The position numbers and the translations under genes are program-made. Shown in pieces: positions 52,101 to 61,221 of a stretch of DNA of 64,000 nt; within the stretch, counting starts at the first letter, position 1, and the number at the start of each line of letters is the position of its first letter. The stretch comes from GCA-2693325 sp964011675 (GTDB lineage: Bacteria; Latescibacterota; UBA2968; UBA8231): assembly GCA_964011675.1 (NCBI GenBank), contig CAXGPR010000003.1, positions 1 to 64,000 on the forward strand. The letters run 5' to 3'. The notes below the pieces were generated by a model, which searched no databases, had not been told where the DNA came from, and saw only the letters and a program-made list of their open reading frames with translations.

Positions 52101-52876
52101 TGTGCGACTTTGCCGGGAATGAGCTCGTAGTCTTCCTCGTTGGTTTCGAAACTGTTTTCTATGCTTTCTTCCACTTGGTTGGAGGGCATGAATTGCAGAG
52201 AATCGATGCTGATGCTCTCCGTTGTGTTTCCCCGCTGCATATTGAGGAAGAGGAAGTCAATTTCGCGCATAGAGGCCTCCATCTGCTGTCCCAGTATCTG
52301 GCTAAACGCAGCTACCGTATGCTTCATTTCAGGAAAAAATACTTGACGTTCTTCGTCAAAGTCTTTTTGCCATATGACTTGTGCGTTTTCTTGGCGCACC
52401 AACTCCATACTTATGGCTAGATGAGCAGCCCAAACATCTCCGCTGTCGAAGCGTTCCACAGCCTTTACTATTCCAGTGAGCACATAATCGGGTCGCCGGT
52501 CATAAAAATCTCGGTCGCCGCCTGTGTAAGTAAAGAGGTCGGCTTGGCGTAAATACTGCTGAACTGCATCGGTAAAGAGGTCTCCCGGGCGCGTAATCCA
52601 ACTGTGTAACGGATCGCGGTGCAGTTCGTATTGATCGCGCCGGAAGACAATTTCCGTTCGGTTGTACGCTCGTTGAACATCAAACGTTTTGACCTGAACT
52701 TGAACGGCATAGGGACGTTCTGACTGGGGTAAACCGCCTTGTACAACTTCGGTGCCAAAGTCGTAAAACCGTCGCTGTGGCAGTTCTGCATTACCGCCTA
52801 GTATCTGCGCACATCCACTACACAAGAGAGCAATAGAGAAGAGAAAAACGTATTTCCGAACGCTATTCTGAGCCAC
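52097..52876 (-). CDS. ABC-type transport auxiliary lipoprotein (PqiC/YmbA-like)
   Basis: A 259-residue lipoprotein with lipobox LCSGC (Cys22). The body resembles the ABC_trans_aux/PqiC family that accompanies MCE transporters: RFYDFGTEV, QVQVKTFDVQRAYNRTEIVF, a DAVQQYLRQADLF segment, and a YVLTGIVKAVERF strand. It would sit at the inner face of the outer membrane and dock an MCE tunnel. Translation starts at GTG, overlapping mlaD by 14 bp, and its end overlaps the barrel gene. The C-terminal acidic tail is an extension. Confidence 0.82.
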   Translation of the reverse strand: MAQNSVRKYVFLFSIALLCSGCAQILGGNAELPQRRFYDFGTEVVQGGLPQSERPYAVQVQVKTFDVQRAYNRTEIVFRRDQYELHRDPLHSWITRPGDLFTDAVQQYLRQADLFTYTGGDRDFYDRRPDYVLTGIVKAVERFDSGDVWAAHLAISMELVRQENAQVIWQKDFDEERQVFFPEMKHTVAAFSQILGQQMEASMREIDFLFLNMQRGNTTESISIDSLQFMPSNQVEESIENSFETNEEDYELIPGKVAQ

Positions 52877-53849
52877 TGTTACGTCCTCCTCCGCGGATGA
52901 GCACGGCTGGGTTTTCGCGGATCAGTTCCGTCGTTTCGCGAATGTTTTGTAGCGTTTCTTCTAAGTCCTGCATTGCTCGAAGAAGGTTTTGCCGGCTTGC
53001 GCCGACCGTTTGATCAACGCCGACAAACGTCCGGTCTATATTTTGCACCATGGTATCCATGCGCGCTATAAGCAAGGGCAAAGGTCCGTCCATTTGCCTG
53101 CGCATCGCGTGCATTGTTCTCCCGAAGTCGTTGACTGTGCGCTGTATTTGTTCCCCGGCTAGCAGGCTGTGGAGGGAGTCCATAGTTGCGTCCACGCTCT
53201 GAGTGGTCGATGTCAGCAGTTGGCTTGTTTGATGGATTTGATGCAGCGTGCTATCCAGCATTGAGCGGTTTTCCTGCATAAATTCGTTTGTCGTCCCGAC
53301 TAGGTCCCCCGCATTGGACAGCAGCCGAGTAAAGACGCGCTGATTCTCATTTTTTAGTAGTTTGTTGAAGTTGTCGATCGATTGTTCAACTTTGACGGTT
53401 AGAATTTCTGCGCGCTCTTGCAGGTTGCTGAAAAACGTGTCGCCTGCCTTGATGCGAGATCCGGAAGGTAGCGGAGCTGCATCGTTGCTTCCGCCAAACA
53501 ACTCTATGTATTTGAGTCCAGTAATTCCGAGCGATGCCATACGGGCTTCGGTGTCAACGCGAATAGCGTTTTCTGCGCTGCGCCGTTCTACGGATATTTC
53601 GACGACAACTGTATTTACATCATCTGCAGAGATGTAAATATCCTCAATGCGTCCTACATTATAGCCGAGGTACTTAACGGCCGCTCCCTTGTTGAGTCCG
53701 CTTACGGGCGTTCCGGTAAATGCGATGGCATAAAGGTCTCTTTTGCCGAGTAGTTGGGTCCCGATTACCGCTGCAATAAAGAGCCCTAGCGTGGAGAGGG
53801 CAATGATAAAAAAAAGTGCAAGTCGTACTTTTTGTGCCCTAGTGGCCAT
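52863..53849 (-). CDS. mlaD: MCE-domain lipid-binding protein of the Mla system
   Basis: A 328-residue inner-membrane-anchored periplasmic protein. One membrane helix (residues about 10-30) precedes the MCE domain: YAIAFTGTPVSGLNKGAAVK followed by YLGYNVGRIEDIYI, then the pore-lining GLKYIELFGG region. The C-terminal half is a long coiled-coil region (DSLHSLLAGEQIQRTVNDFG and later helices), like needle-type MCE proteins that bridge to the outer membrane. It is the first gene of the operon. Preceded by GAGAG. Confidence 0.92.
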   Translation of the reverse strand: MATRAQKVRLALFFIIALSTLGLFIAAVIGTQLLGKRDLYAIAFTGTPVSGLNKGAAVKYLGYNVGRIEDIYISADDVNTVVVEISVERRSAENAIRVDTEARMASLGITGLKYIELFGGSNDAAPLPSGSRIKAGDTFFSNLQERAEILTVKVEQSIDNFNKLLKNENQRVFTRLLSNAGDLVGTTNEFMQENRSMLDSTLHQIHQTSQLLTSTTQSVDATMDSLHSLLAGEQIQRTVNDFGRTMHAMRRQMDGPLPLLIARMDTMVQNIDRTFVGVDQTVGASRQNLLRAMQDLEETLQNIRETTELIRENPAVLIRGGGRNSGSE

Positions 53850-53966
53850 GGAATTTCTCTCTGTTTAAAACAGAGCAGGTCGATTTAACGGAGTGAATTT
53901 ACTATGCCTTGTGGGAATATGAGAATTGTACAAGTCTTTTGCAAGCGCGAGGATAAGACCGTGCGG

Positions 53967-54842
53967 TTAAACGACGGGCAAGACGACGCGAAGAGCGTTA
54001 GGGACCGCGGTTAAGGTCAGCGGGGTAGTGCCGAAGTATTCACCGTCTGCAGAGATTAACCGTTCAGTTTCGCCTGAAATCTCCAGCGTATCTGTACGCA
54101 CAACGTGCACAGACGGGTGGCGGATATGGCGACCAAGAAATACGCTAGGAAGCAGAGATAGGGCCTGTCGATAGGTGAGCGGTTTCACGATGCAAACGTC
54201 GAGTAAGCCGTCTTGTGGGTTGGCATTCGGTGCGATTTGCATGCCACCTCCGTAAGAACGCGTATTAGCGCTTGCCACCAGAAAGACGGGGCCTTCGAAG
54301 CGTCCGAACGAACCTCTGAGGATCGTTTGCGGTGGAGTATAATGCTGCAAATGGCGCAGTGCCTGTAACACATACCCTGCTGTCCCGCCCAGCGGAGCCT
54401 GTCCTGCCTCCATCGCCGCGCTTACCTCGGCATCAAAGCCATAAGCAGCAACAGTGGAGAAATAGCGATCTCCGCACCGTCCGACATCAATGTGTGTGAC
54501 TTGTCCTTGCAGGAGCACGCGTATCGCTTCGTTGAGGGTTCGCGGCACGCCGAGTCCGCGCGCGAAATCGTTGGCTGTACCAAAGGGTAGAAGTCCCAGT
54601 GCCGTCGGCGTGTTGAGGAGTGCTGGGACGACTTCAGACAAGGTGCCGTCTCCCCCACAAACGGCCACAGTTTCTATGCATTGAGCGACGGCTTGCTGTG
54701 CAAGCTTGTAGCCGTGTCCCTTCTGGTGTGTATAGTGGAGCTCGACGGGTATTCTTTCCCGTTGTAGTTGGAGAGCGGACCGTTCGGCAAAGCGTCGAGC
54801 GCGTCCCTGACCTGCTAATGGATTGGCTAGTATCCAGATCAT
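53967..54842 (-). CDS. Diacylglycerol/lipid kinase family protein (YegS-like)
   Basis: A 291-residue lipid kinase with a DAGK catalytic domain. The nucleotide loop GGDGTLSEV is at residues 63-71, preceded by the NPLAGQGRAR opening motif, and LGLLPFGTANDFARGLG is the second conserved block. The C-terminal half has the beta-sandwich of YegS/DgkB proteins. It phosphorylates diacylglycerol or a related lipid. It is placed 117 bp upstream of the Mla operon on the same strand, fitting a lipid-homeostasis neighbourhood, though it has its own start region. Confidence 0.92.
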   Translation of the reverse strand: MIWILANPLAGQGRARRFAERSALQLQRERIPVELHYTHQKGHGYKLAQQAVAQCIETVAVCGGDGTLSEVVPALLNTPTALGLLPFGTANDFARGLGVPRTLNEAIRVLLQGQVTHIDVGRCGDRYFSTVAAYGFDAEVSAAMEAGQAPLGGTAGYVLQALRHLQHYTPPQTILRGSFGRFEGPVFLVASANTRSYGGGMQIAPNANPQDGLLDVCIVKPLTYRQALSLLPSVFLGRHIRHPSVHVVRTDTLEISGETERLISADGEYFGTTPLTLTAVPNALRVVLPVV

Positions 54843-55135
54843 GGTTTGTCGTTGTCAAATTTGAAGAGCTTGTCTATTTATATGATACGACACTCTGGTT
54901 TTATTGACCACGGAAAGAGTAATCTAGTGCCTGATAAGACAGGAGACGAAAAAAAGCAGAAAACTCGGGAGATACGCGAACAAATGGTGCATCCTTACAT
55001 AACAAAGCAGCATCTGAAACCGCCTCTTGCTAAGGGAGAGGATCCATCTGGAGGTGAATGCGTAAAAGTCCCTAAACCTTGTGATTGAATAGACAAGTTC
55101 CTATATTTACAAGTTTGGTCATATAATGTATTTAT
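54843..55135. other. Intergenic region; weak short frame only
   Basis: A plus-strand frame of up to 80 codons (54846-55088) is open but lacks a ribosome-binding site and has unnatural composition, including KPPLAKGEDPSGGE, which resembles translation of intergenic repeats. No terminator or promoter stands out. Both flanking genes diverge from here, so promoters for both must lie within or near it. Confidence 0.3.
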
Positions 55136-55186
55136 GTGTCTATTACACACGCTGTACAGGATGAAAAACTGGGCTTTTACTGTGTA

Positions 55187-56821
55187 ATGATAAGAGAATT
55201 CTACGAAGGGCGGACGGTCTTGTTGACTGGGGGCACGGGTTTCTATGGTCAAGGCCTTCTGGCTAAGATGATGCGTTGCCTTCCCGGTATAGTTAAGATT
55301 TACGTGCCTATTAGAGCGGCGAAGAATCGAGATGGGACGGAGGTTTCAGTCGATCAGCGGTTGCGCACGCTTTTAAATGAAGCGGCCGTATTCGATCGAT
55401 TTCGAAAAGAAGATCCAGAGGGATTTGCTGCGTCTGCCCAAAAAGTAGTCGCTGTTGAATGCGATATGCTCAAACCGGTCTTAGGTCTCGGGGAATCGGT
55501 GTATGCACAGCTGCAAGACGAGCTTGATATACTGGTAAGTTGTGCGGCTACGGTGTCTTTTGATGACCCACTCGACCATTCTCTTCAGCTGAATACGCTC
55601 GGTCCGAAAGAAATACTCGAACTGGCAAGAGCGTGTAAAAAGAACCCCATCCTAGTTCACGTGTCCACTGCCTATGTAAGCGGTCGGCAGGCCGGGTCTA
55701 TCGCAGAGGATTTATTGCCTGTCGATCGGGATATAAAGCAGATTGTCGAGGGTGATTACGTCGGTGAACCTTTCGACGTCGAGCGAGAGATTGCAGAGGG
55801 TCTCTCCCGTTGCACCGAGATTCGTGCTCGCGCTGAGAGCGTCGAGCAGGAAGCTATTTTTCGCCGTGAAATTCTCGAACAGAGCCGTTCTGCCTCGTTT
55901 TCAGAAGCGCGACTGACCAAGCTAATAGAGGGGCATCGCCGGCGCTGGATTGAAAGCGAGTTGGTTCGCGAAGGCATGAAAAGAGCTCGAGCTCGTGGCT
56001 GGAATGACGTGTATACGTATACCAAGGGAATGGGAGAGCAGCTTTTAGTCAAAAAGCGCGGAAAGGTTTCTTTGGTGATCGTGCGTCCTGCCATTACGGA
56101 GAGCAGTCTGAGCGATCCTGAGCCGGGTTGGATCCACGGTCTCAAGGTGACTGACCCGCTCGTCGTTGCCTACGGTCGCGGTATAGTTCCAGATTTTCCT
56201 GCCCGCCGCGGTGCTGCCATGGATCTAGTCCCGATCGACATTGTTATTAATGCGATTGTGCTGGCACCAGTCCGTGCCGATGCTGAAACAGTCCGCGTCT
56301 TTCACGCCGCCACGAGCGGCCAGAATCCGCTTTTTAATACCGAAATGTTCGAATATGTGAAGAGCTACTTTTCGGCCCACCCTCTGCTGGCAAAAGACGG
56401 CTCACGTCCGGAGTTGGTAGATTGGACCTTTCCCAGTGTAGGCTCCTTTCGACGTGCGTTGCGATGGCGATATGTGTATCCCATTGAGGTACAGCAGTGG
56501 CTGTTAGATAAATTGCCGCAGGGTCATAAGACAAACCGAAAGAAGAGGAGACTGGGAGCAATTAAAACTCGGCTGAAACGCGTCCAGTACTTTGTGGATC
56601 TGTTTAGCCCCTATACAACGCTGGACTGTCGCTTCCAAATGGTTAAAATGCTCGAGCTGTATGAGTCTCTGCCGCCCGAAGAGCAGCGCATTTTTAACGT
56701 GGATGTCCGTCAGATTGATTGGGAACAATACTATCAGCATACGCACCTTCCGGGACTGCGTCGTCACTTGCTAAAGAGAGAAGGCGCTGTTGATCCGGTG
56801 CTGGCAGATGTCGACGACTAA
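55187..56821 (+). CDS. Fatty acyl-CoA reductase-like (male sterility type) SDR protein
   Basis: A 544-residue protein (start uncertain; GTG at 55136 or ATG at 55187). The NAD(P) motif LLTGGTGFYGQGLL begins the NAD_binding_4 domain found in FAR/male-sterility proteins. ILVHVSTAYVSG contains the catalytic Ser/Thr region and YTYTKGMGEQLL the Y-x3-K. The stretch SDPEPGWIHGLKVTDPLV and DLVPIDIVINAIVLA are typical of acyl-CoA reductases. It may reduce fatty acyl-CoA to alcohol. It is first gene of an operon with lgt, an OYE-like and an SDR gene. Confidence 0.82.
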   Translation: MIREFYEGRTVLLTGGTGFYGQGLLAKMMRCLPGIVKIYVPIRAAKNRDGTEVSVDQRLRTLLNEAAVFDRFRKEDPEGFAASAQKVVAVECDMLKPVLGLGESVYAQLQDELDILVSCAATVSFDDPLDHSLQLNTLGPKEILELARACKKNPILVHVSTAYVSGRQAGSIAEDLLPVDRDIKQIVEGDYVGEPFDVEREIAEGLSRCTEIRARAESVEQEAIFRREILEQSRSASFSEARLTKLIEGHRRRWIESELVREGMKRARARGWNDVYTYTKGMGEQLLVKKRGKVSLVIVRPAITESSLSDPEPGWIHGLKVTDPLVVAYGRGIVPDFPARRGAAMDLVPIDIVINAIVLAPVRADAETVRVFHAATSGQNPLFNTEMFEYVKSYFSAHPLLAKDGSRPELVDWTFPSVGSFRRALRWRYVYPIEVQQWLLDKLPQGHKTNRKKRRLGAIKTRLKRVQYFVDLFSPYTTLDCRFQMVKMLELYESLPPEEQRIFNVDVRQIDWEQYYQHTHLPGLRRHLLKREGAVDPVLADVDD

Positions 56822-56866
56822 TTGTATGCGACGTCAGGTTTTTTTGTAGCTTACGCTCAGTTTCTC

Positions 56867-57646
56867 ATGTATCCATACCTATTACAAATTGGTCCGATAA
56901 CCATTGCCAGCTTTGGCCTCATGGTTGCCTTGGGGTTTTTGGCGGCGCTAGCCGTGTTGACGCGAGAGCTCAAACGCAGGGAAGTGCCCGATGGAGAAGA
57001 GCTGGCCTCTTCTATAATTACCACCGCTATGATTGGTGGGTTGATTGGTTCAAAGCTATACTTCGTGCTTTTTGAGACACCTTCTGAACTAGAGTGGGGT
57101 GAGCTTTTCGACGTGATATTTTCCGGTTATGGCTTGACCTGGTACGGAGGATTTATCGTAGCCACTGCCGCGGTTATGTGGCAGATGTATCGTCGTTCTG
57201 CTCCTCTATTGACTGTGGCTGACGCAGGAGGTATGGCTCTTGCTGTAGGATACGCTATTGGCCGAGTCGGCTGCCAGTTAGCAGGCGATGGAGATTATGG
57301 TGTGCCTACCGACTTGCCTTGGGCAATGGCTTATCCCAACGGCGTTGTGCCGACCTTGGAGAAGGTGCATCCAGCTCCTGTCTATGAAACACTGTCTCAT
57401 TTGGGTATTTTCGGCTGTCTATGGCTGCTTCGAGATCGCATTTCTCTCCCCGGCTTGAGTTTCTGCTCATACCTCGTACTATCCGGTTTAGCACGTTTTG
57501 CCGTGGAATCGATACGCATTAATCCTCGCGTATTGTGGGGATTGAGTGAAGCACAACTCATCAGCATTGCAACCATAATTGTAGGATGCGTTTGGGCCGT
57601 GTCGATTGCTAAATTGTCAACAGTTAAAGAGGAGTTTGTCGAGTGA
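56867..57646 (+). CDS. lgt: Prolipoprotein diacylglyceryl transferase
   Basis: A 259-residue inner-membrane enzyme transferring diacylglyceryl from phosphatidylglycerol to lipobox cysteines. About seven membrane helices are seen. MYPYLLQIGPITI is the standard N-terminus, so ATG 56867 is preferred over TTG 56822. The key signature is GRVGCQLAGDGDYG, a variant of the GRxGN...GE-type loop, and HPAPVYET is also typical. It would serve the several lipoproteins in this window. The stop overlaps the OYE gene (GTGA). Confidence 0.95.
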   Translation: MYPYLLQIGPITIASFGLMVALGFLAALAVLTRELKRREVPDGEELASSIITTAMIGGLIGSKLYFVLFETPSELEWGELFDVIFSGYGLTWYGGFIVATAAVMWQMYRRSAPLLTVADAGGMALAVGYAIGRVGCQLAGDGDYGVPTDLPWAMAYPNGVVPTLEKVHPAPVYETLSHLGIFGCLWLLRDRISLPGLSFCSYLVLSGLARFAVESIRINPRVLWGLSEAQLISIATIIVGCVWAVSIAKLSTVKEEFVE

Positions 57647-59109
57647 GTGAAAGGGTCCGCTATCCGCGTATTTCAAGCTTTAAAAGTACTGAGGCTTTTC
57701 GCTCTCATCTCGCCTCTATCGGTGTTGAAATGGACTGCGACGACGAGGTAATGAGAGCCCCTGAATCTCCACTTTCCGATGCGTACTCCCTTGAATCGTT
57801 TACTGTGGGGAACCGTTTCTGCATACAGCCAATGGAGGGATGGGACGCCACGGAGAATGGTCATCCTACCGATTTAACACGTCGGCGGTGGCGCAATTTT
57901 GGTCTGAGCGGAGCAAAGCTTATTTGGGGCGGAGAGGCTTTTGCCGTAGTACCTGAGGGAAGGGCAAATCCAAATCAGCTTATGGCTCGTCCTGATACCC
58001 AGACATCGATGGAGGAACTACGCCAGATCCTGTTAAATGCACACAGAGAAGTGATGGACAGTACAGATGATTTGTTGTTGGGTCTCCAGTTGACGCATTC
58101 AGGGCGTTTTTGCCGTCCATTCCGCAAAGACCGTATGGAGCCAGCTATTCTTTATCACCATCCTATTCTCGATAGCAAGTTTGGTCTCGACAAAGGTTAT
58201 CCACTGATGGAAGATAGCTATATTGGCGACCTCGTTGGACATTATGTTCGCGGAGCTAAATTGGCTTGGGAAGTCGGTTATCAATTTGTTGATGTGAAGC
58301 ACTGCCATGGCTATCTGGGGCATGAATTCCTGAGCGCCTATCGGCGTCCTGGACTTTACGGCGGTTCGTTTGAAAATCGCACGCGATTTGTCCGAGAAAT
58401 TATCGAAGGCATTCGAAGCGAGGCGCCCGGCCTGCAGGTGGGAGTGCGCCTGAGTGTCTTCGACTTTGTTCCATTTCGCCCCGACCCAGATGGTGGCGAC
58501 GAAAGGCTTATGGGGAGCGGTATTCCTGAAGATTTCACCGCCGCATTGCCCTATGAATACGGTTTTGGGCTCGACCCGTCTGACCCGCTGCGGTTGGATC
58601 TAAACGAGGGATTTCAGTTTATCGATCTGCTTAGCAGTCTGGGAGTAGAACTCATCAATATATCCTGTGGCAGCCCCTATTATAACCCCCATATTCAGCG
58701 TCCTGCGCTTTTCCCTCCTTCTGATGGTTACCAGCCGCCAGAAGATCCGTTGGTTGGTGTGGCACGTCAACTCAACGCTGTTGCCGCAATGAAAGACCGC
58801 TTTCCTCAGTTGGCAATTGTGGGTTCGGGTTACTCTTATTTGCAAGAATTCCTGCCCCATGTGGCCCAGCACTATGTGCGGGCGAATAAAGTCGATTTTC
58901 CCGGTCTCGGAAGGATGGTTCTTTCTTATCCTGAACTGCCACGCGACGTTCTTTACAGAGGGGAGATGGTGCGGAAAATGATCTGTAGAACATTTAGCGA
59001 TTGCACTACAGCGCCTCGAAACGGCATAGTGTCGGGATGTTTCCCACTTGATAGATTCTATAAGAAAAGCGAAGGGGCTCGTGCTCTCAGGGCACTTAAG
59101 GCAAGTTAA
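57643..59109 (+). CDS. Old yellow enzyme-like NADH:flavin oxidoreductase
   Basis: A 488-residue TIM-barrel FMN enzyme. After an N-terminal extension of about 50 residues, the OYE core shows NRFCIQPMEGWDATENGHPT (flavin-binding), LLLGLQLTHSGRF with the conserved Gln and His, KHCHGYLGHEF (His pair), and RPGLYGGSFENRTRF. Length exceeds basic OYEs because of internal loops. It would reduce activated C=C bonds or act in dienoyl-type lipid reduction. Translation starts at GTG overlapping lgt. Confidence 0.92.
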   Translation: MSERVRYPRISSFKSTEAFRSHLASIGVEMDCDDEVMRAPESPLSDAYSLESFTVGNRFCIQPMEGWDATENGHPTDLTRRRWRNFGLSGAKLIWGGEAFAVVPEGRANPNQLMARPDTQTSMEELRQILLNAHREVMDSTDDLLLGLQLTHSGRFCRPFRKDRMEPAILYHHPILDSKFGLDKGYPLMEDSYIGDLVGHYVRGAKLAWEVGYQFVDVKHCHGYLGHEFLSAYRRPGLYGGSFENRTRFVREIIEGIRSEAPGLQVGVRLSVFDFVPFRPDPDGGDERLMGSGIPEDFTAALPYEYGFGLDPSDPLRLDLNEGFQFIDLLSSLGVELINISCGSPYYNPHIQRPALFPPSDGYQPPEDPLVGVARQLNAVAAMKDRFPQLAIVGSGYSYLQEFLPHVAQHYVRANKVDFPGLGRMVLSYPELPRDVLYRGEMVRKMICRTFSDCTTAPRNGIVSGCFPLDRFYKKSEGARALRALKAS

Positions 59110-59114
59110 GCTCC

Positions 59115-59846
59115 ATGAGTGATTTAACTGGATCAGTTGCCATTGTGACAGGAGCGGGGACGGGAATTGGAAGAGCCATTACTCACTCTTTAGTTGGGGC
59201 AGGTGCGCGTGTGCACATGTGGGGGCGTCGCTCGGAGGCCCTGCGCGAAGCGGCTCGAGGTGTCGATCCGGGTCGGGTGTGCCTTACAAACTGTGACGTG
59301 TCTAACCGGGTACAGATACAGGCCGCTGTTGAGAATGCCTTAGAAAAGTGGGGTGACGTGGATGTGCTCGTCAACAATGCGGGAGTCAATACCAATCCTC
59401 GATCCATTGCCGACGTAGATCTGGACGATTGGGATCGCACCGTCGATATCAATCTGACGGGAGTATTTAACGTCACCCGGTCTCTACTGCCCGCTCTGCG
59501 AGCAGGAGAAGCCGGCGTTGTCATTAACGTTGCATCGATTGCGGGTATGCGTGCGAGTAAAGTGGCTGGTGCCGCCTATTCGGCTACTAAACATGGCGTT
59601 GTTGCGCTGAGCAAGCAGCTGAATGAGGAAGAAGTGGAAAATGGCCTTCGTGCCTGTGCGATCTGTCCGGGTGAAGTAGATACGCCGATAATTGACCAGC
59701 GAGTCGAGCCCGTTAGTGCGGCTCGCCGGGCGGCCATGCTGCAGCCCGAAGATGTCGCAAAGGCCGTGTGCTTTGTGGCAGCTTTGCCCCCGCGTGCCTG
59801 CGTGCCGCTGTTGGTCATTAAGCCTACCGTGCAATCATTTAGCTAG
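59115..59846 (+). CDS. Short-chain dehydrogenase/reductase
   Basis: A 243-residue classical SDR. The NAD(P) motif is TGAGTGIG, NNAGVN is at the expected place, and the catalytic residues are Ser in NVASIAGMR and Y-x3-K in YSATK. It lies 5 bp after the OYE-like gene and completes the operon. With the acyl-CoA reductase-like and OYE genes it could form a lipid- or terpenoid-modifying set. Specific substrate unknown. Confidence 0.93.
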   Translation: MSDLTGSVAIVTGAGTGIGRAITHSLVGAGARVHMWGRRSEALREAARGVDPGRVCLTNCDVSNRVQIQAAVENALEKWGDVDVLVNNAGVNTNPRSIADVDLDDWDRTVDINLTGVFNVTRSLLPALRAGEAGVVINVASIAGMRASKVAGAAYSATKHGVVALSKQLNEEEVENGLRACAICPGEVDTPIIDQRVEPVSAARRAAMLQPEDVAKAVCFVAALPPRACVPLLVIKPTVQSFS

Positions 59847-59857
59847 CGGGCCAAAGT

Positions 59858-59883
59858 ACCATAGTACTGGGAGTACTGGTCCT
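59858..59883. terminator. Possible terminator between convergent genes
   Basis: ACC...AGTACT-GGG-AGTACT-GGT forms a stem of nine pairs with a 2-nt bulge, followed by CCTTT. It lies between two convergent stop codons. The T-run is weak. Confidence 0.4.
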
Positions 59884-60993
59884 TTAAGTTAGTCCTTTGA
59901 GTCCGTGGCCTGACAGAATGGCAATAAGCTTTTTATTGGGCTCTACCGTATGATTTTCGCAGTAGGTGCGTATGCCTTGCCAGACTACGGCCGAAGTCGG
60001 CTCAATGCAAAGGCCACCGCGGCCCAGTGCTTTGAGTCCCTGTTCTATGGCCTTCTCATCAACGGAAATAACGTCGCCGCCCGTTGCGCGTAGTGCTGTT
60101 AAGAGCATCTGTCCACGCACCGGCTTGGGCAGTGCGATCCCTTCGGCCCGGGTTTTCCGCGGGGCAGCAAAGGGCATTACGTCGTGCGCCCCTTGCTGCC
60201 AGGCCGAATAGAGGGGAGCGACGCGTTGGGCCTGTATCGCAACGAGTCGGGGTAATCTATCAATCGTACCTGCTGCCTGCATTCGGGTAAACCCCTCGTA
60301 TAATCCAAGTAGAATACTTCCCGCTCCGACTGGACAGAAAACAACGTCGGGCGCCTGCCACTCTAACTGTTCGACTAGCTCGAATGCCAGCGTTTGAATG
60401 CCATATATAAACAGGGGATTCCACAGGTGGGATGCGTATACGGCATCACTTCGGTCAATATAAGCGAGGAGTGCTTTGGTGGCGTTTGGTCGCGGCCCTT
60501 CGATTGATACTAGCTCTGCACCATAGCGCTTTATTTGTGCGAGTTTGGCGGGCGAGGCAGAAGTAGGGCAAAAAACTTTTAAGCGGATACCCGCTCGGGC
60601 GGCGTATGCTGCAATAGAGGCCCCTGCATTGCCAGAAGAATCCTCTACTGCTTTTCGTACCCCGCTCTGCTGTAAAAAACGCACCATAAGGGCTGCACCG
60701 CGGTCTTTGTAAGATCCAGTTGGCTGGGCCTGATCACATTTGAGTAGTATAGAACGTCCGTTTACATCGAATGGCACGAGCGGGGAGATAACTTCTCCTA
60801 AAGATAACTGTCCTGCCCATTTGGGCAGTGCTTCAGCATAGCGCCAGGGCGTGTGCGGGCGGAGCGCTAAGAGCTCTCTAGGGAAAGAGGCCGGCTCTTG
60901 CGCACAGGCGAGGGGACCGCCGCAAGAAGGACAGCAGTAAATGCGGGGAGAGTCGGCTATAGAATCACTGCATTGAGGGCAGTAAAGTTTCAT
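59884..60993 (-). CDS. Threonine synthase-like PLP enzyme
   Basis: A 369-residue fold-type II PLP enzyme. A zinc ribbon with CPQC and CCPSC occupies the N-terminus. PLP Lys96 lies in PTGSYKDRGA, SSGNAG follows, and the phosphate loop is the GAGS-type CPVGAGSILLG. These features fit threonine synthase (type II without a long N-terminal domain). Because it sits beside a TRAP operon, a related function such as threonine dehydratase or diaminopropionate lyase is possible, but the zinc ribbon favours ThrC. Confidence 0.85.
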   Translation of the reverse strand: MKLYCPQCSDSIADSPRIYCCPSCGGPLACAQEPASFPRELLALRPHTPWRYAEALPKWAGQLSLGEVISPLVPFDVNGRSILLKCDQAQPTGSYKDRGAALMVRFLQQSGVRKAVEDSSGNAGASIAAYAARAGIRLKVFCPTSASPAKLAQIKRYGAELVSIEGPRPNATKALLAYIDRSDAVYASHLWNPLFIYGIQTLAFELVEQLEWQAPDVVFCPVGAGSILLGLYEGFTRMQAAGTIDRLPRLVAIQAQRVAPLYSAWQQGAHDVMPFAAPRKTRAEGIALPKPVRGQMLLTALRATGGDVISVDEKAIEQGLKALGRGGLCIEPTSAVVWQGIRTYCENHTVEPNKKLIAILSGHGLKGLT

Positions 60994-60996
60994 GGG

Positions 60997-61221
60997 TCAA
61001 ACCTTAGCCAGTATGTTGCGCGTGCCTTCAATATAAGAACAGGCAAGTTGGTTTTCTCGCATAAATCGCCTAGTTAAGGCCATAGCTTGTTTTTCGTTTA
61101 AGAATTCGTTGTCAATTTCTGCTTGCAGAGACCGGGTTAACCAACGTCGTGCTTGGATAGCGTATGCTGTTGCCGACGTGGGCCAACTCGTGTTGCCTCT
61201 GGTTTGGAGGTTAAACTTTTT
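60997..61221 (-). other. 74-codon open frame continuing past the dctM stop
   Basis: Immediately after the dctM TAG the same frame stays open for 74 codons up to TGA at 60997. The reading is protein-like: RWLTRSLQAEIDNEFLNEKQ and AMALTRRFMRENQLACSYIE. No in-frame start lies near its beginning, although an ATG further in (MALTRRF) could start a 28-residue peptide. It ends 3 bp before the threonine-synthase-like start. It is a decayed gene remnant, a readthrough extension, or chance. Confidence 0.35.

Noticed and set aside
54846..55088. Plus-strand 80-codon frame between the lipid kinase and the FAR-like gene
   Set aside because: No ribosome-binding site, overlaps the promoter region of divergent genes, and its sequence (KPPLAKGEDPSGGE) resembles translated intergenic DNA.
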